From contig CP069394.1 of NCBI GenBank assembly GCA_016887485.1, positions 2,653,303 through 2,717,302 of the forward strand: a stretch of DNA of 64,000 nt, written 5' to 3'. The notes under the pieces are model-generated. The model was not told where the DNA came from and ran no database searches. It worked only from the letters and a program-made list of their open reading frames with translations. Shown here piece by piece: positions 43,522 to 52,015 of the stretch (the stretch's first letter is position 1; each line of letters begins with the position of its first letter). The position numbers and the translations under genes are program-made. The stretch comes from Chloroflexota bacterium (GTDB lineage: Bacteria > Chloroflexota > Anaerolineae > Anaerolineales > Anaerolineaceae).

Positions 43522-44576
43522 TGCTGGCCAAAGATTGTGTTCCCCTGGTGGAATTAACCCGGGGTGAGATCGTTGAATCGATCCACTTCGGGGCTTTTAT
43601 TGTGGTGGACTCATCCGGGAAGGTCCTCGCCTCAGAGGGCAATCCGGATTTGATGACTTATCCGCGCAGTTCGATGAAGCCTTTCCAGGCGCTGCCCTTC
43701 ATTGAAAGGGATGGGGCTGAGAAATTCAGGCTGACAGATCAGGAAATATCGATCATGTGTGCCTCCCATTCCGGCACAGATTTGCATAAATCGGTGCTCG
43801 AGGGGATGCATGCCAAGATTGGCATCTCGGAAGCCGATCTGGCTTGTGGGGTGCATTGGCCTTCGGATGCGGCCACGCGGGACGCGATGAAAGCGGCCGG
43901 GGAAGAGCCTACGCCCTTCCGCCATAACTGCTCCGGGAAGCATACCGGCATGTTGGCGCATGCCACCTTGCGCGGCCTGGCTAAGGAGGATTACCTCAAT
44001 CCGGATCATCCTGTGCAGGTGACGATTCGTGAGACCCTGGCCGAAATGGTGGATATGAACCCGGATGAGATGCCTCTGGGGCGGGATGGCTGTTCCGCGC
44101 CAGTTTACGGAATCCCACTAATCAATATGGCGCGGGGCGTGGCCAAAATGGCCGACCCAGTGCAGCTGGAAGCGAAAAGGGCGGAATCCTGCCGAAAGAT
44201 CACCCATGCCATGATGAGCTATCCCGTGATGGTGGCCGGGCCGGGGAAGTTCGATACGGACTTGATGTCCGCAGCCAAAGGAAAGGTCTTTTGCAAGGGT
44301 GGGGCGGAAGGCTACCAGATCATTGGCGTGATGCCGGGCGTGTTGGGTGAGAAGTCACCAGGCCTGGGGATCGCAATCAAGATTTCCGATGGCGATAATG
44401 ACGGCCGGGCGCGTGCCAGTGTCAGCGTGACGATTTTGCAGGCTTTGGGCGTGCTGGGTCAAAATGAAATGGATGCGCTCTCTGGTTATGGCAACCTGCC
44501 GGTGAAGAACTGGCGGGGGTTTGTGGTGGGTGAAATTCGACCGGCTTTTACACTTTCAACCGGTTTAGAGAATTGA
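43521..44576 (+). CDS. Asparaginase II family protein (thermolabile, Rhizobium etli AnsA type)
   Basis: A 351-residue enzyme of the asparaginase_II family, unrelated to the E. coli amidases. Signatures include YPRSSMKPFQALPFIE, CASHSGTDLH, RHNCSGKHTGML and VYGIPLINMA. It hydrolyses L-asparagine to aspartate and ammonia in the cytoplasm. The ATG overlaps the preceding stop (TAATG), and the next gene overlaps by four bases, making a three-gene operon of MBL-fold protein, asparaginase and endonuclease III. Confidence 0.93.
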   Translation: MLAKDCVPLVELTRGEIVESIHFGAFIVVDSSGKVLASEGNPDLMTYPRSSMKPFQALPFIERDGAEKFRLTDQEISIMCASHSGTDLHKSVLEGMHAKIGISEADLACGVHWPSDAATRDAMKAAGEEPTPFRHNCSGKHTGMLAHATLRGLAKEDYLNPDHPVQVTIRETLAEMVDMNPDEMPLGRDGCSAPVYGIPLINMARGVAKMADPVQLEAKRAESCRKITHAMMSYPVMVAGPGKFDTDLMSAAKGKVFCKGGAEGYQIIGVMPGVLGEKSPGLGIAIKISDGDNDGRARASVSVTILQALGVLGQNEMDALSGYGNLPVKNWRGFVVGEIRPAFTLSTGLEN

Positions 44577-45274
44577 CAAATATGACCGTTGCCGACCAGG
44601 AATTTACCAGAAAGATCACTGAGATTCGGGAGGCGCTGCTGGAAACCTTTGGCATGCCTGTCTGGCGGACACCTTACCCGCCGGTGGATGAGCTGGTTTC
44701 CACGATCCTCTCACAAAACACCAATGACATCAATCGGGATAAGGCCTTCGATACCCTGAAGGCCAGTTTCCCTTCCTGGGAAGCGGTGATGGTCGCAAAC
44801 CCCGTGGAAGTGATTGAGGCGGTGCGGATTGCCGGGCTGGCCAACCAGAAGGGCCCCCGCATCCAACAGGCCTTGATGGAGATCAGTGAACACACCGGCG
44901 GCAACCTGGACCTGGCATTCCTGCGGGATTTGCCGGTCGAGGAAGCACGGGCATGGCTGATGAATATCAAAGGGGTGGGCCCGAAGACGGCCGCGATAGT
45001 GCTGCTCTTTTCCATGGGAATTCCGGCTTTTCCGGTAGATACGCATATTTACCGGGTGACGGGTCGGCTGGGGCTGCGACCGATGAAGCTGAACCGGAAG
45101 CAGACCCATGTCTATCTGGAAGAACGCACGCCGCCGGAATTTTTCTATGACTTGCATCTGAATATCATCCGGTTGGGACGGGAAGTCTGCGGGGCGCGTA
45201 AGTGGGAATGTGACCGTTGCCCGGTGGAAAGCCTTTGTCCTTTTGAAAACAAAAACCTGTCCTCTGGTGAATGA
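44573..45274 (+). CDS. Endonuclease III-type HhH-GPD DNA glycosylase
   Basis: A 233-residue base-excision enzyme. The helix-hairpin-helix is LMNIKGVGPKTAAIVLL with the catalytic Lys138, the catalytic Asp156 is in PVDTHIYRV, and the 4Fe-4S cluster ligands follow the pattern C206-x6-C213-x2-C216-x5-C222. It removes oxidised pyrimidines and nicks abasic sites. The Lys/Asp pair is intact, so bifunctional activity is expected. The frame begins with TTG 44573 overlapping the asparaginase stop; ATG 44582 is an alternative start, and neither has a clear ribosome site. Confidence 0.9.
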   Translation: MTNMTVADQEFTRKITEIREALLETFGMPVWRTPYPPVDELVSTILSQNTNDINRDKAFDTLKASFPSWEAVMVANPVEVIEAVRIAGLANQKGPRIQQALMEISEHTGGNLDLAFLRDLPVEEARAWLMNIKGVGPKTAAIVLLFSMGIPAFPVDTHIYRVTGRLGLRPMKLNRKQTHVYLEERTPPEFFYDLHLNIIRLGREVCGARKWECDRCPVESLCPFENKNLSSGE

Positions 45275-45645
45275 ACCTAACAACGGAGGGGAATTTGCAT
45301 ATTGTTTATAAATAATTAAAAAATATTTATTTTGATATTCGAAAATAAAGTTCTTGTTTAATATAAAGAAGAACCTGGTCTTATAAAATTCTCTCATTAT
45401 AGCTAACGAAATCTTGTCTAACTCAATAAGTTTTTATATAAATCATGTTTATTGAGTTTATCTAGTGGCGAGGTGTGTGAGGATAGGGTATGATATATAA
45501 TATGTTATTGAATTAGGTCATCAATGATGTTTATTCATAACTAACCCAATAATTGATTAAATAATAAATAATTCCCTCTTCATTGCAGGTATTCAATTGA
45601 TCCATCAAGTGCCACTTTTTACGAAGATTTTCGCATGGAGGCTTT
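45275..45645. other. AT-rich intergenic region at the start of the glycosyltransferase island
   Basis: About 370 bases with strongly raised A+T and no supported gene. It marks a sharp compositional change from the GC-richer endonuclease III gene. I see no tRNA, direct repeat or integrase remnant that would identify an insertion end. Confidence 0.5.
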
Positions 45646-45681
45646 TTGCTTTTAGACTATGAAATCAACGAATTCAGTTAG
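45646..45681 (+). other. Possible 11-codon leader peptide overlapping the first glycosyltransferase start
   Basis: A TTG codon at 45646 has an ideal GGAGG (45637-45641) upstream and opens a frame of 11 codons ending at TAG 45679-45681, in a different frame from the 45659 gene. The only strong ribosome site before the glycosyltransferase thus serves this short frame, which suggests translational coupling. Confidence 0.35.
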
Positions 45682-47419
45682 TCTAAACAACCGTTTGAAC
45701 CAAGTTTTGAATGAATTTAACCCCTCCAGCTGGTCCGATATTTCCAAAATTTTAAATATAATCAAGAACACTAAACTTACCCCTCAAAAGGTGGATAATC
45801 AAAATTACCTGGCTCAATTTGCTAGAGGGACCGCTTTTATTACTTTTGATTTTGGTATAGATGGGGTTTCAATTGAAATCTCTAAATATGCGAAAATATT
45901 AGATGAAATTTACGCACCATTTTCAAAGCCTCATCTGCATATGATTGCTGGTGATTTTCAAGCTGAGGCTTCGTCTATTCTTAATCATGACTGGTCAAGA
46001 TTCCAGATCAAGGGCATCAATGGTTGGGATAAATGGGACGGTGGGAAATGGTTTCGCGCTTTATTCAAGACAGAGATCAAATCGAATAGCCATGAATCAA
46101 AAGTTTTGGCTCAGGAAATTTTCCAGCAAGGTGTTTCTATTGCTAAAAAACTTGGGAATTATTTAATAGAAGAGGATATTTCACTCCTATTTCCAGTCAA
46201 TATCGCATCAAATCCCGGCAATATGGCTTTGACTCTTGGGGTGGTTCTTGTTTCTGAACTTTTAGGGATTTATGTTCTAAATTCCAACCATGATTTTTAT
46301 TGGGAATCAGGAAAATCTGCGGAAGATCGCAAATCTGGGGAAAAGATCGGGCCTCGCGATCACTTCTTTCGAAATAGCACCCATAAGGCCTTCTTTAAAT
46401 TATTCGAATCTCTTTATCCTTGGAACGGTCAGCGTTGGCTTCAAGTAAACATCAACCCGCGCCAGACACGGAGATTGATAAAGAGAACTGGTTTACCAAA
46501 AGAAAAAGTGCAAGAAATTTCCACAGCCGTTGATGATCAATTTTTTAAGAAATATAGTGTGGAAGACGTAAGATATGCCAGGTTAAGGATGGCTCATATA
46601 TTATCGAATGGAAAAACTCAATTAGAGTCAGTTTCAATTGAGCAGCATCTGCATACTATTGGGGATTGGATGAGAGATCAGACACCTGTTATTGTTGGTT
46701 CTCGTTCGGGGCTTGTGGTTGATCCCGAATCAGACGATTTGACAATATTACTTCAGCCGACAAGGATTATTGCCCGGAAGAGGATTGAACGTGATATAGA
46801 CCTACTCGATGCTTTGATAAGGCGAAGTTCGTTTGGAAGGGATTTTGCGGAAAATGCAAACAGACAAATTGTGTTGCATATAACCGGGCCTGTTCCAATT
46901 GAGCATCAAAAGGATTTAGAAAAAATCCTTTTGGCTTATAAGAGGTTGAGTGCTAAGCTGCCTGATGAGACGGCCCAAAGGGTTTTTATTGCTTTTTCAG
47001 TGGGTCAGGAACATCATCCGACATTCCTTAAGAAGAATTTTGAGCCGTTAACGATTGATTCTATTTACCGGATGGCAAATGCAGTTGTGTTTCCAAGTGA
47101 GACAGAAGGTCGAGGATTGCCAATTATTGAAGCCAGTGCAATCGAAGTTCCGATTATTTGCAGCAAATATTATCCGAAGGAAGTATTCCAAAATGTAATT
47201 GGGAAAGGGCTTCCTGCTGAATTGCAAATTCAATATACTCATTTCCCGGAAGGAAACTTTGGTCGAGGTTTTTTAGAGAATGTATCCAGGATATTATTAT
47301 CTCCGAGAGATAAGCTTCAATCGGTTGATCATAATAGAATTGCAGTTCAAAAACGATACAGCCGCAGCGCGCTAAGAAGTAAATTTGAGTCTTTGCTGGA
47401 GCAACTATCAAAAATATAA
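45659..47419 (+). CDS. GT4-type glycosyltransferase with an N-terminal extension
   Basis: A 586-residue cytoplasmic protein. After about 60 extra residues comes a GT-B N-domain (TAFITFDFGIDGVSIEISKYA) followed by LLFPVNIASNPGNMALTLGV. The nucleotide-sugar-binding C-domain has TILLQPTRIIARKRIERDI and the E-x7-E acceptor motif in ETEGRGLPIIEASAIEVP. It is paralogous to the gene at 48634, sharing the FxGxDGVSxE start and the PxNIxSxPxNxAL segment. Codon and base composition are much more AT-rich than in neighbouring operons. The donor and acceptor sugars are unknown. The start ATG has no close ribosome site. Confidence 0.82.
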   Translation: MKSTNSVSLNNRLNQVLNEFNPSSWSDISKILNIIKNTKLTPQKVDNQNYLAQFARGTAFITFDFGIDGVSIEISKYAKILDEIYAPFSKPHLHMIAGDFQAEASSILNHDWSRFQIKGINGWDKWDGGKWFRALFKTEIKSNSHESKVLAQEIFQQGVSIAKKLGNYLIEEDISLLFPVNIASNPGNMALTLGVVLVSELLGIYVLNSNHDFYWESGKSAEDRKSGEKIGPRDHFFRNSTHKAFFKLFESLYPWNGQRWLQVNINPRQTRRLIKRTGLPKEKVQEISTAVDDQFFKKYSVEDVRYARLRMAHILSNGKTQLESVSIEQHLHTIGDWMRDQTPVIVGSRSGLVVDPESDDLTILLQPTRIIARKRIERDIDLLDALIRRSSFGRDFAENANRQIVLHITGPVPIEHQKDLEKILLAYKRLSAKLPDETAQRVFIAFSVGQEHHPTFLKKNFEPLTIDSIYRMANAVVFPSETEGRGLPIIEASAIEVPIICSKYYPKEVFQNVIGKGLPAELQIQYTHFPEGNFGRGFLENVSRILLSPRDKLQSVDHNRIAVQKRYSRSALRSKFESLLEQLSKI

Positions 47420-47431
47420 GAAGGGTTCAAA

Positions 47432-48562
47432 ATGCGTATTGGATTTATTGAGGATACACATTTACATGGTGGCACTCAGATCTGGGTTACAGAAGCAATT
47501 CAGGCGTTTATCGAACGAGGGCTTGATGTAACGCTAATTGCCCCCGAAAATAGTTGGATGGTGGAAAATAACCGTCAAACTAATGCTCGGATCTTCGAGT
47601 ATGATTGGCATGGCATTGTCAATCAAGGTAAACAGTTCCAAGAGGTTTGGACTGAAGCCCTAAGCGATTGTGATGTTGGAGTTTGTACGGTGCACCCGCC
47701 GCGTGATGGTTTTCATTGTTCTGTATTTGCAGGGCAGTGCATAAAAGAAGGGCGTTTAAGAACGCACTTGATTCCCAAGACGGGGACTATTGTACCTTCG
47801 TATTTGCGAGAATTTTATCTGCCTGATGAAGGAATCAACTCATCTGTTATTGCGATTGCTGATTTCACCCGCCAGTATCTCATTTCTAATTATAAGATAC
47901 CTGAAGATAAGGTGAAACTTCTTTATCAGGGCACAGACCTTGTCAGGTACCGATCCAGTTTGAGTGCTAAAAAAGAGGCAAAAAAAAGATATCTAGTACC
48001 CGAAGAGGCATCCCCAATTCTAGGGATAATTGGATCAATAGAACCCCGCAAGGGACATAAAGTTTTGTTTGAGGCAATAAAGAAACTTGTGGTTACCCGT
48101 TTCCCAAATATCCATCTGATCGTCGTAGGTGATGGCCCGGACGAGTCTTCAATGAAGGAATTATCAAAGAGAATGGAAATAGAAGATCATATTTCCTTCT
48201 TCCCTTTCACCGATGAACCAAAATATATCTTTGAACGAATTGATTTGACGGTGTTACCTAGTTTATACAAAGAAGGGCTCCCAAATGTATTATTAGAATC
48301 AATGGCAATGAACGTGCCAGTTGTCTCTTCGAACTTGGGAGGTGTGCCTGAATTAGTAATAAATGGCGTGACAGGACTTTTGGTTGAGCCAGGGGATCAG
48401 GACCAACTCGTTTCTGCGGTCAGTGAGATTTGGTCAAATCAAGAGCTTTATAAGAAAATGAAAGTAAACACTCGAAAATTAATTGAGGAAAAATTTAATA
48501 AAACAATTCAATTTGATAAGTATGCAGATCATTTCCATGAACTGACTGAACCAAGCCGATAA
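47432..48562 (+). CDS. Glycosyltransferase family 4 protein
   Basis: A 376-residue GT-B enzyme: N-domain MRIGFIEDTHLHGGTQIWV (Gly-rich loop GGTQ), a C-domain that starts near LGIIGSIEPRKGHKVLFEAI, and the nucleotide-sugar site KEGLPNVLLESMAMNVPVV with GGVPELVINGVTGLLVEPG. The ordinary GT4 type, it retains configuration during transfer. Its start lies 12 bases after the preceding stop, with AAGAAGGG upstream. It belongs to the low-GC glycosyltransferase block, presumably making a surface polysaccharide or compatible solute. Confidence 0.9.
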   Translation: MRIGFIEDTHLHGGTQIWVTEAIQAFIERGLDVTLIAPENSWMVENNRQTNARIFEYDWHGIVNQGKQFQEVWTEALSDCDVGVCTVHPPRDGFHCSVFAGQCIKEGRLRTHLIPKTGTIVPSYLREFYLPDEGINSSVIAIADFTRQYLISNYKIPEDKVKLLYQGTDLVRYRSSLSAKKEAKKRYLVPEEASPILGIIGSIEPRKGHKVLFEAIKKLVVTRFPNIHLIVVGDGPDESSMKELSKRMEIEDHISFFPFTDEPKYIFERIDLTVLPSLYKEGLPNVLLESMAMNVPVVSSNLGGVPELVINGVTGLLVEPGDQDQLVSAVSEIWSNQELYKKMKVNTRKLIEEKFNKTIQFDKYADHFHELTEPSR

Positions 48563-48633
48563 CTGCAGCGGTACTTAATGTCTTGATATAATGATATTTT
48601 GATTTCTTTATTAAGAAAGAGATATTATTAACA

Positions 48634-49923
48634 ATGCAAAATATGGATAATCCTCTGCATAGAACTCTCAATATCGGCTTTATCTCATTTCGTTTTCAAG
48701 GAACTGATGGCGTTTCTTTAGAGACTGCAAAGTGGGCCGATGTCTTGGAAGACATGGGGCATAAATGTTTTTATTTTTCAGGTTTGTCTGATAGACCTCC
48801 AGAGCGATCCATGGTTGTCGAAGAAGCCCATTTTCTACATCCCGAAATTCGAGAATATTATTATAAATTCTTTAATTCAACCACAAGAACCAAACTAGAA
48901 ACTCAATGGATTCATGAAAAGAGGGAATATTTTAAGAAACAACTATATTCATTTATAGACGAATTCAAAATTGATCTTATTATTCCTCAAAATATATTGT
49001 CCTTCCCGCAGAATATCGCCTTATCCGTGGCGTTGACGGAATTAATTGCAGAGACGGGCATTCCTACAATAGCGCACCACCATGATTTCACCTGGGAGAG
49101 AAAGCCCCTTCTTGTCAATTCAATTTGGGACTACATAACAATGGCCCTTCCACCAAATTTAAAAGCTGTTCAACATGTAGTGATAAATTCCTCAGCCGGT
49201 CATCAATTGGCTCGTAGAGTGGGCGTTGGGTCAACTAATGTGCCTAATGTTATGGATTACGAGAATCCACCAATCGAATCCGATGAATATTCGGCAGATA
49301 TTCGAGAAGCATTGGGTATTGAAAATGATGAACTTTTTATTCTACAACCCACACGAGTTGTTCAACGCAAAGGCATTGAACATGCCATAGAACTTGTTAA
49401 CCGGTTGAATAGAAAAGCTTGTCTGGTCATTTCCCATGCTTCTGGAGATGATGGGCATGATTATGAAGATAGGGTAGCGGATTTTGCAAAAAGGATGGGC
49501 GTACGGACGGTTTTCTCATCAGAACTGTTTGATGAACACCGCGGATTGACACAAGATGGAAGAAAGATTTACAGTCTATCTGATGCTTATCCCCATGCCG
49601 ATCTGGTAACGTACCCGTCATTGATTGAGGGGTTTGGTAATGCGTTTTTAGAAGCTCTTTATTATAAGAAGCCCATCATTGTAAACAACTATGCAATTTT
49701 TGCTACAGATATTAAGCCTAAAGGCTTTAAGGTCATTCAGTTTGATGAGTATATTACTGAAAAGACGGTTCAAGATACTTTGCGAATTCTTGATGATGCT
49801 TCGCTTCGCAAAGAACTTAGTGAACTTAATTATTCTCTGGCTTTGCGTTATTTTTCATATAAGGTTTTACGAAATAAATTATTGATGCTTCTTACGAACG
49901 CTTTTGGTTCCAATGGGATGTAA
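48634..49923 (+). CDS. Glycosyltransferase family 4 protein (GxDGVSLE type)
   Basis: A 429-residue GT4 enzyme. The N-domain begins with IGFISFRFQGTDGVSLETAKWADVL and contains IIPQNILSFPQNIAL, HHHDFTWER and INSSAGHQLARRVG. The C-domain has FILQPTRVVQRKGIEHAIEL and EGFGNAFLEALYYKKPI. The N-domain pattern is reminiscent of mannosylglucosylglycerate-synthase-like GT4 proteins, but that is from memory and not tested. The start is ATG 48634. ATG 48643 is possible. Paralogue of the 45659 gene. Confidence 0.85.
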   Translation: MQNMDNPLHRTLNIGFISFRFQGTDGVSLETAKWADVLEDMGHKCFYFSGLSDRPPERSMVVEEAHFLHPEIREYYYKFFNSTTRTKLETQWIHEKREYFKKQLYSFIDEFKIDLIIPQNILSFPQNIALSVALTELIAETGIPTIAHHHDFTWERKPLLVNSIWDYITMALPPNLKAVQHVVINSSAGHQLARRVGVGSTNVPNVMDYENPPIESDEYSADIREALGIENDELFILQPTRVVQRKGIEHAIELVNRLNRKACLVISHASGDDGHDYEDRVADFAKRMGVRTVFSSELFDEHRGLTQDGRKIYSLSDAYPHADLVTYPSLIEGFGNAFLEALYYKKPIIVNNYAIFATDIKPKGFKVIQFDEYITEKTVQDTLRILDDASLRKELSELNYSLALRYFSYKVLRNKLLMLLTNAFGSNGM

Positions 49924-50109
49924 ATTGGTTAATCATTCAAGGTAAATTTCCTTGATAGGTGAGAAATAATGATGATTCAAATACTTTGTATTATTCCTTC
50001 AGCCTATCCACAAATGAATACAGAATTTGCAACTAAGCCCATCTTTTTGTAGAAGATGGTTCTTATCAATAATTGGTTTTGATTTAACCCCATATAATCC
50101 TAGAATGAC

Positions 50110-51432
50110 TTAATTTCCTTGCGCCAGTTCCCCGATCATCGACCAGGGACCGGTCCAGGTGATGCGAACCTGCGGCTCTTTGCCCAGCAGGTCTTGATCG
50201 CTTTCCACAAAAACCAGTTTGTTGGTCGGTGTGCGCCCCCGCCAGCGTCCCCTTGATTTTTCCTCAAAGAGCACCGGGACGGTCTCACCGAGGTAACGGG
50301 CGTTGATTTCGGTGGAGATTTCTTCCTGCAAGTCTTCCAGCAGGCGGAAGCGGCGCATCTTTTCCTCAGCCGTGACGTTATCTTCCATCCTTCGGGCGGA
50401 GGTTGTGCCTTCCCGAGGGGAATAGCGTGCCAGGTGGGCCACGTCCATCCGCAGGTCATCCAGTACTTTATAGGTCTCCTGGAATTGTTCGTCCGTTTCG
50501 CCGGGGAAGCCCACGATGATGTCGGTGGCAATGGAAACGCCGGAAATCCTGTCGCGGATCCGACCAACCAACTCACGATAAGCCTGGTTGGTGTAACCAC
50601 GCCGCATGGCCTTCAGGATGTCATCATCACCGGCCTGGATCGGCACTTCGATATGAGGGCAGACTTTGGGCAGCTCCGCCACAGCATCCAATAGGTCGTC
50701 CGTCATCCAATTGGGATGGGAGGTCAGGAAGCGGACCCGTTTGAGCCCGTCAATGTCGTTTAGGTCCCGCAGCAGCATCGCAAGGGTGGGCTTTTCGGGT
50801 AGGTCCAGCCCGTAGCGGTCCACAATCTGACCGAGGAGGGTGATTTCCTTGACACCCTGTCGGACGAGGCTGTGCGCCTCTTCAACGATCTCGGCATAGG
50901 GGCGGGAGTGTTCCCGGCCGCGCTTGGAGGGGATGATGCAGTAGGCGCAGGCATGTGAACAGCCGTAGACAATCGGGATATAGGCGGAAATCAGCTTGCC
51001 CTGTTCGTGTTGGGGCAGAATCAGGTCGCCATCCAGAAGGGCATTTTGTTTTTCGGTCCGTGCCGCAGCGGTGGACTTGCCCAACCGTTCGGAGAGCAGT
51101 TGGAGCAGTGGCTCGGGGTCGGAGGGTGGGGAAACAACATCCACCCAGGGGAATTTCTTATGAATTTTGTCATTCCCTCGGACGCCAACCAGGCAGCCCA
51201 TTAGGTTGATCACCAGGTCAGGGTTCTTATCCTTGAGAGGACGCAGCGAACTGAGGCGCCCAATGGCCTTGTCTTCCGCACTTTGACGGACCACACAGGT
51301 ATTGAGCACGATCACGTCGGCGTCATCAGGCTTGGTGCTGGGCTCAAAGCCCATTTTTTCAAGAGAAGATGCCAGCCGGCGTGAATCCGCCACGTTCATC
51401 TGGCATCCTTCGGTCCAAATGTGATATTTCAT
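50110..51432 (-). CDS. miaB: tRNA-2-methylthio-N6-dimethylallyladenosine synthase
   Basis: A 440-residue radical SAM methylthiotransferase that makes ms2i6A37 in tRNAs reading UNN codons. The N-terminal UPF0004 domain supplies C10, C46 and C80 for the auxiliary cluster, the radical SAM motif is C158-x3-C162-x2-C165 in YGCSHACAYC, and a C-terminal TRAM domain (RYLGETVPVLFEEKSRGRWR) binds RNA. Length and order are standard for MiaB. A TATAAT at 51446-51441 ends only eight bases before the ATG and there is no ribosome site, so a leaderless transcript is possible. Confidence 0.93.
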   Translation of the reverse strand: MKYHIWTEGCQMNVADSRRLASSLEKMGFEPSTKPDDADVIVLNTCVVRQSAEDKAIGRLSSLRPLKDKNPDLVINLMGCLVGVRGNDKIHKKFPWVDVVSPPSDPEPLLQLLSERLGKSTAAARTEKQNALLDGDLILPQHEQGKLISAYIPIVYGCSHACAYCIIPSKRGREHSRPYAEIVEEAHSLVRQGVKEITLLGQIVDRYGLDLPEKPTLAMLLRDLNDIDGLKRVRFLTSHPNWMTDDLLDAVAELPKVCPHIEVPIQAGDDDILKAMRRGYTNQAYRELVGRIRDRISGVSIATDIIVGFPGETDEQFQETYKVLDDLRMDVAHLARYSPREGTTSARRMEDNVTAEEKMRRFRLLEDLQEEISTEINARYLGETVPVLFEEKSRGRWRGRTPTNKLVFVESDQDLLGKEPQVRITWTGPWSMIGELAQGN

Positions 51433-51440
51433 AGTTGGTT

Positions 51441-51446
51441 ATTATA
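51441..51446 (-). promoter_or_regulatory. -10 box immediately before the miaB start
   Basis: Minus-strand TATAAT with eight bases to the ATG. The predicted start site falls on or next to the initiation codon. The -35 region is weak. Confidence 0.4.
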
Positions 51447-51557
51447 CTCGATGGGACAAGTTCAAACCGGGTGAATCATCATGGATGAATGGGTGGATGA
51501 ATTCCGGAGGATCATGTGATTCAATTCCCTAGTATGTCGTTTTCGGGTTGTTTTAAG

Positions 51558-51563
51558 TTATAA
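51558..51563 (+). promoter_or_regulatory. Candidate -10 box of the STAS gene
   Basis: TATAAT lies 46 bases upstream of the STAS ATG. No strong -35 is seen. Confidence 0.35.
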
Positions 51564-51608
51564 TAGTCAAGATATAGAATTATCGTCGTCATTTACGGAG
51601 AGAGCACA

Positions 51609-51944
51609 ATGGATTTTGAAATAACTGAGTACAAACGCAGCACGGTGATCTATACCAGCGGCCGGATCGACAGCTATACCGCCCCGGAAGTTGAAGAAGC
51701 CTTGAACCAGCTGATTGAAAAGGGTCAATACAACATCATATTTGATATTCGGGATGTGACGTTTGTATCCAGTGCCGGTTGGTGGGCGCTGATCCGGATC
51801 CAAAAAGAGGTCAAGAAGATGAACCGCGGTGAACTCGTCCTGGTGAAACTGGATGAGCGTATTAAAGAATCGATGGACCTGGTCGGTATTGCGCCGTATT
51901 TCAGGATCTTCAACGAGTTGATTGACGCGGTTGGCGCTTTCTAA
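51609..51944 (+). CDS. STAS-domain anti-sigma factor antagonist
   Basis: A 111-residue single-domain protein of the SpoIIAA/RsbV type. The phosphorylatable serine is expected at S55 in TFVSSAGWWAL, where the usual D-S-S-G reads S-S-A-G. The N-terminal strand ASGRIDSYTAPEVEEAL-type region (TSGRIDSYTAPEVEEAL) is conserved. Such proteins sequester an anti-sigma kinase when unphosphorylated. No RsbW-like kinase or phosphatase is adjacent, so its partner is encoded elsewhere. GGAG lies close upstream of ATG 51609. Confidence 0.88.
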   Translation: MDFEITEYKRSTVIYTSGRIDSYTAPEVEEALNQLIEKGQYNIIFDIRDVTFVSSAGWWALIRIQKEVKKMNRGELVLVKLDERIKESMDLVGIAPYFRIFNELIDAVGAF

Positions 51945-51972
51945 GCAACGCATTCCCCCTAGACTTAAAATT

Positions 51973-52000
51973 AACTGCCCTCAGACGAGGGCAGTTTTTT
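51973..52000 (+). terminator. Rho-independent terminator of the STAS gene
   Basis: A perfect 10-bp stem (AACTGCCCTC 51973-51982 / GAGGGCAGTT 51987-51996) with an AGAC loop is followed by Ts to 52000. The minus-strand side is less T-rich but may also end the convergent GH2 transcript. Confidence 0.92.
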
Positions 52001-52015
52001 GATGTCACTCAATAT

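Noticed and set aside
44711..45397. 228-residue frame opposite endonuclease III
   Set aside because: Antisense to a catalytically complete glycosylase. Its N-terminal part is AT-rich intergenic sequence.
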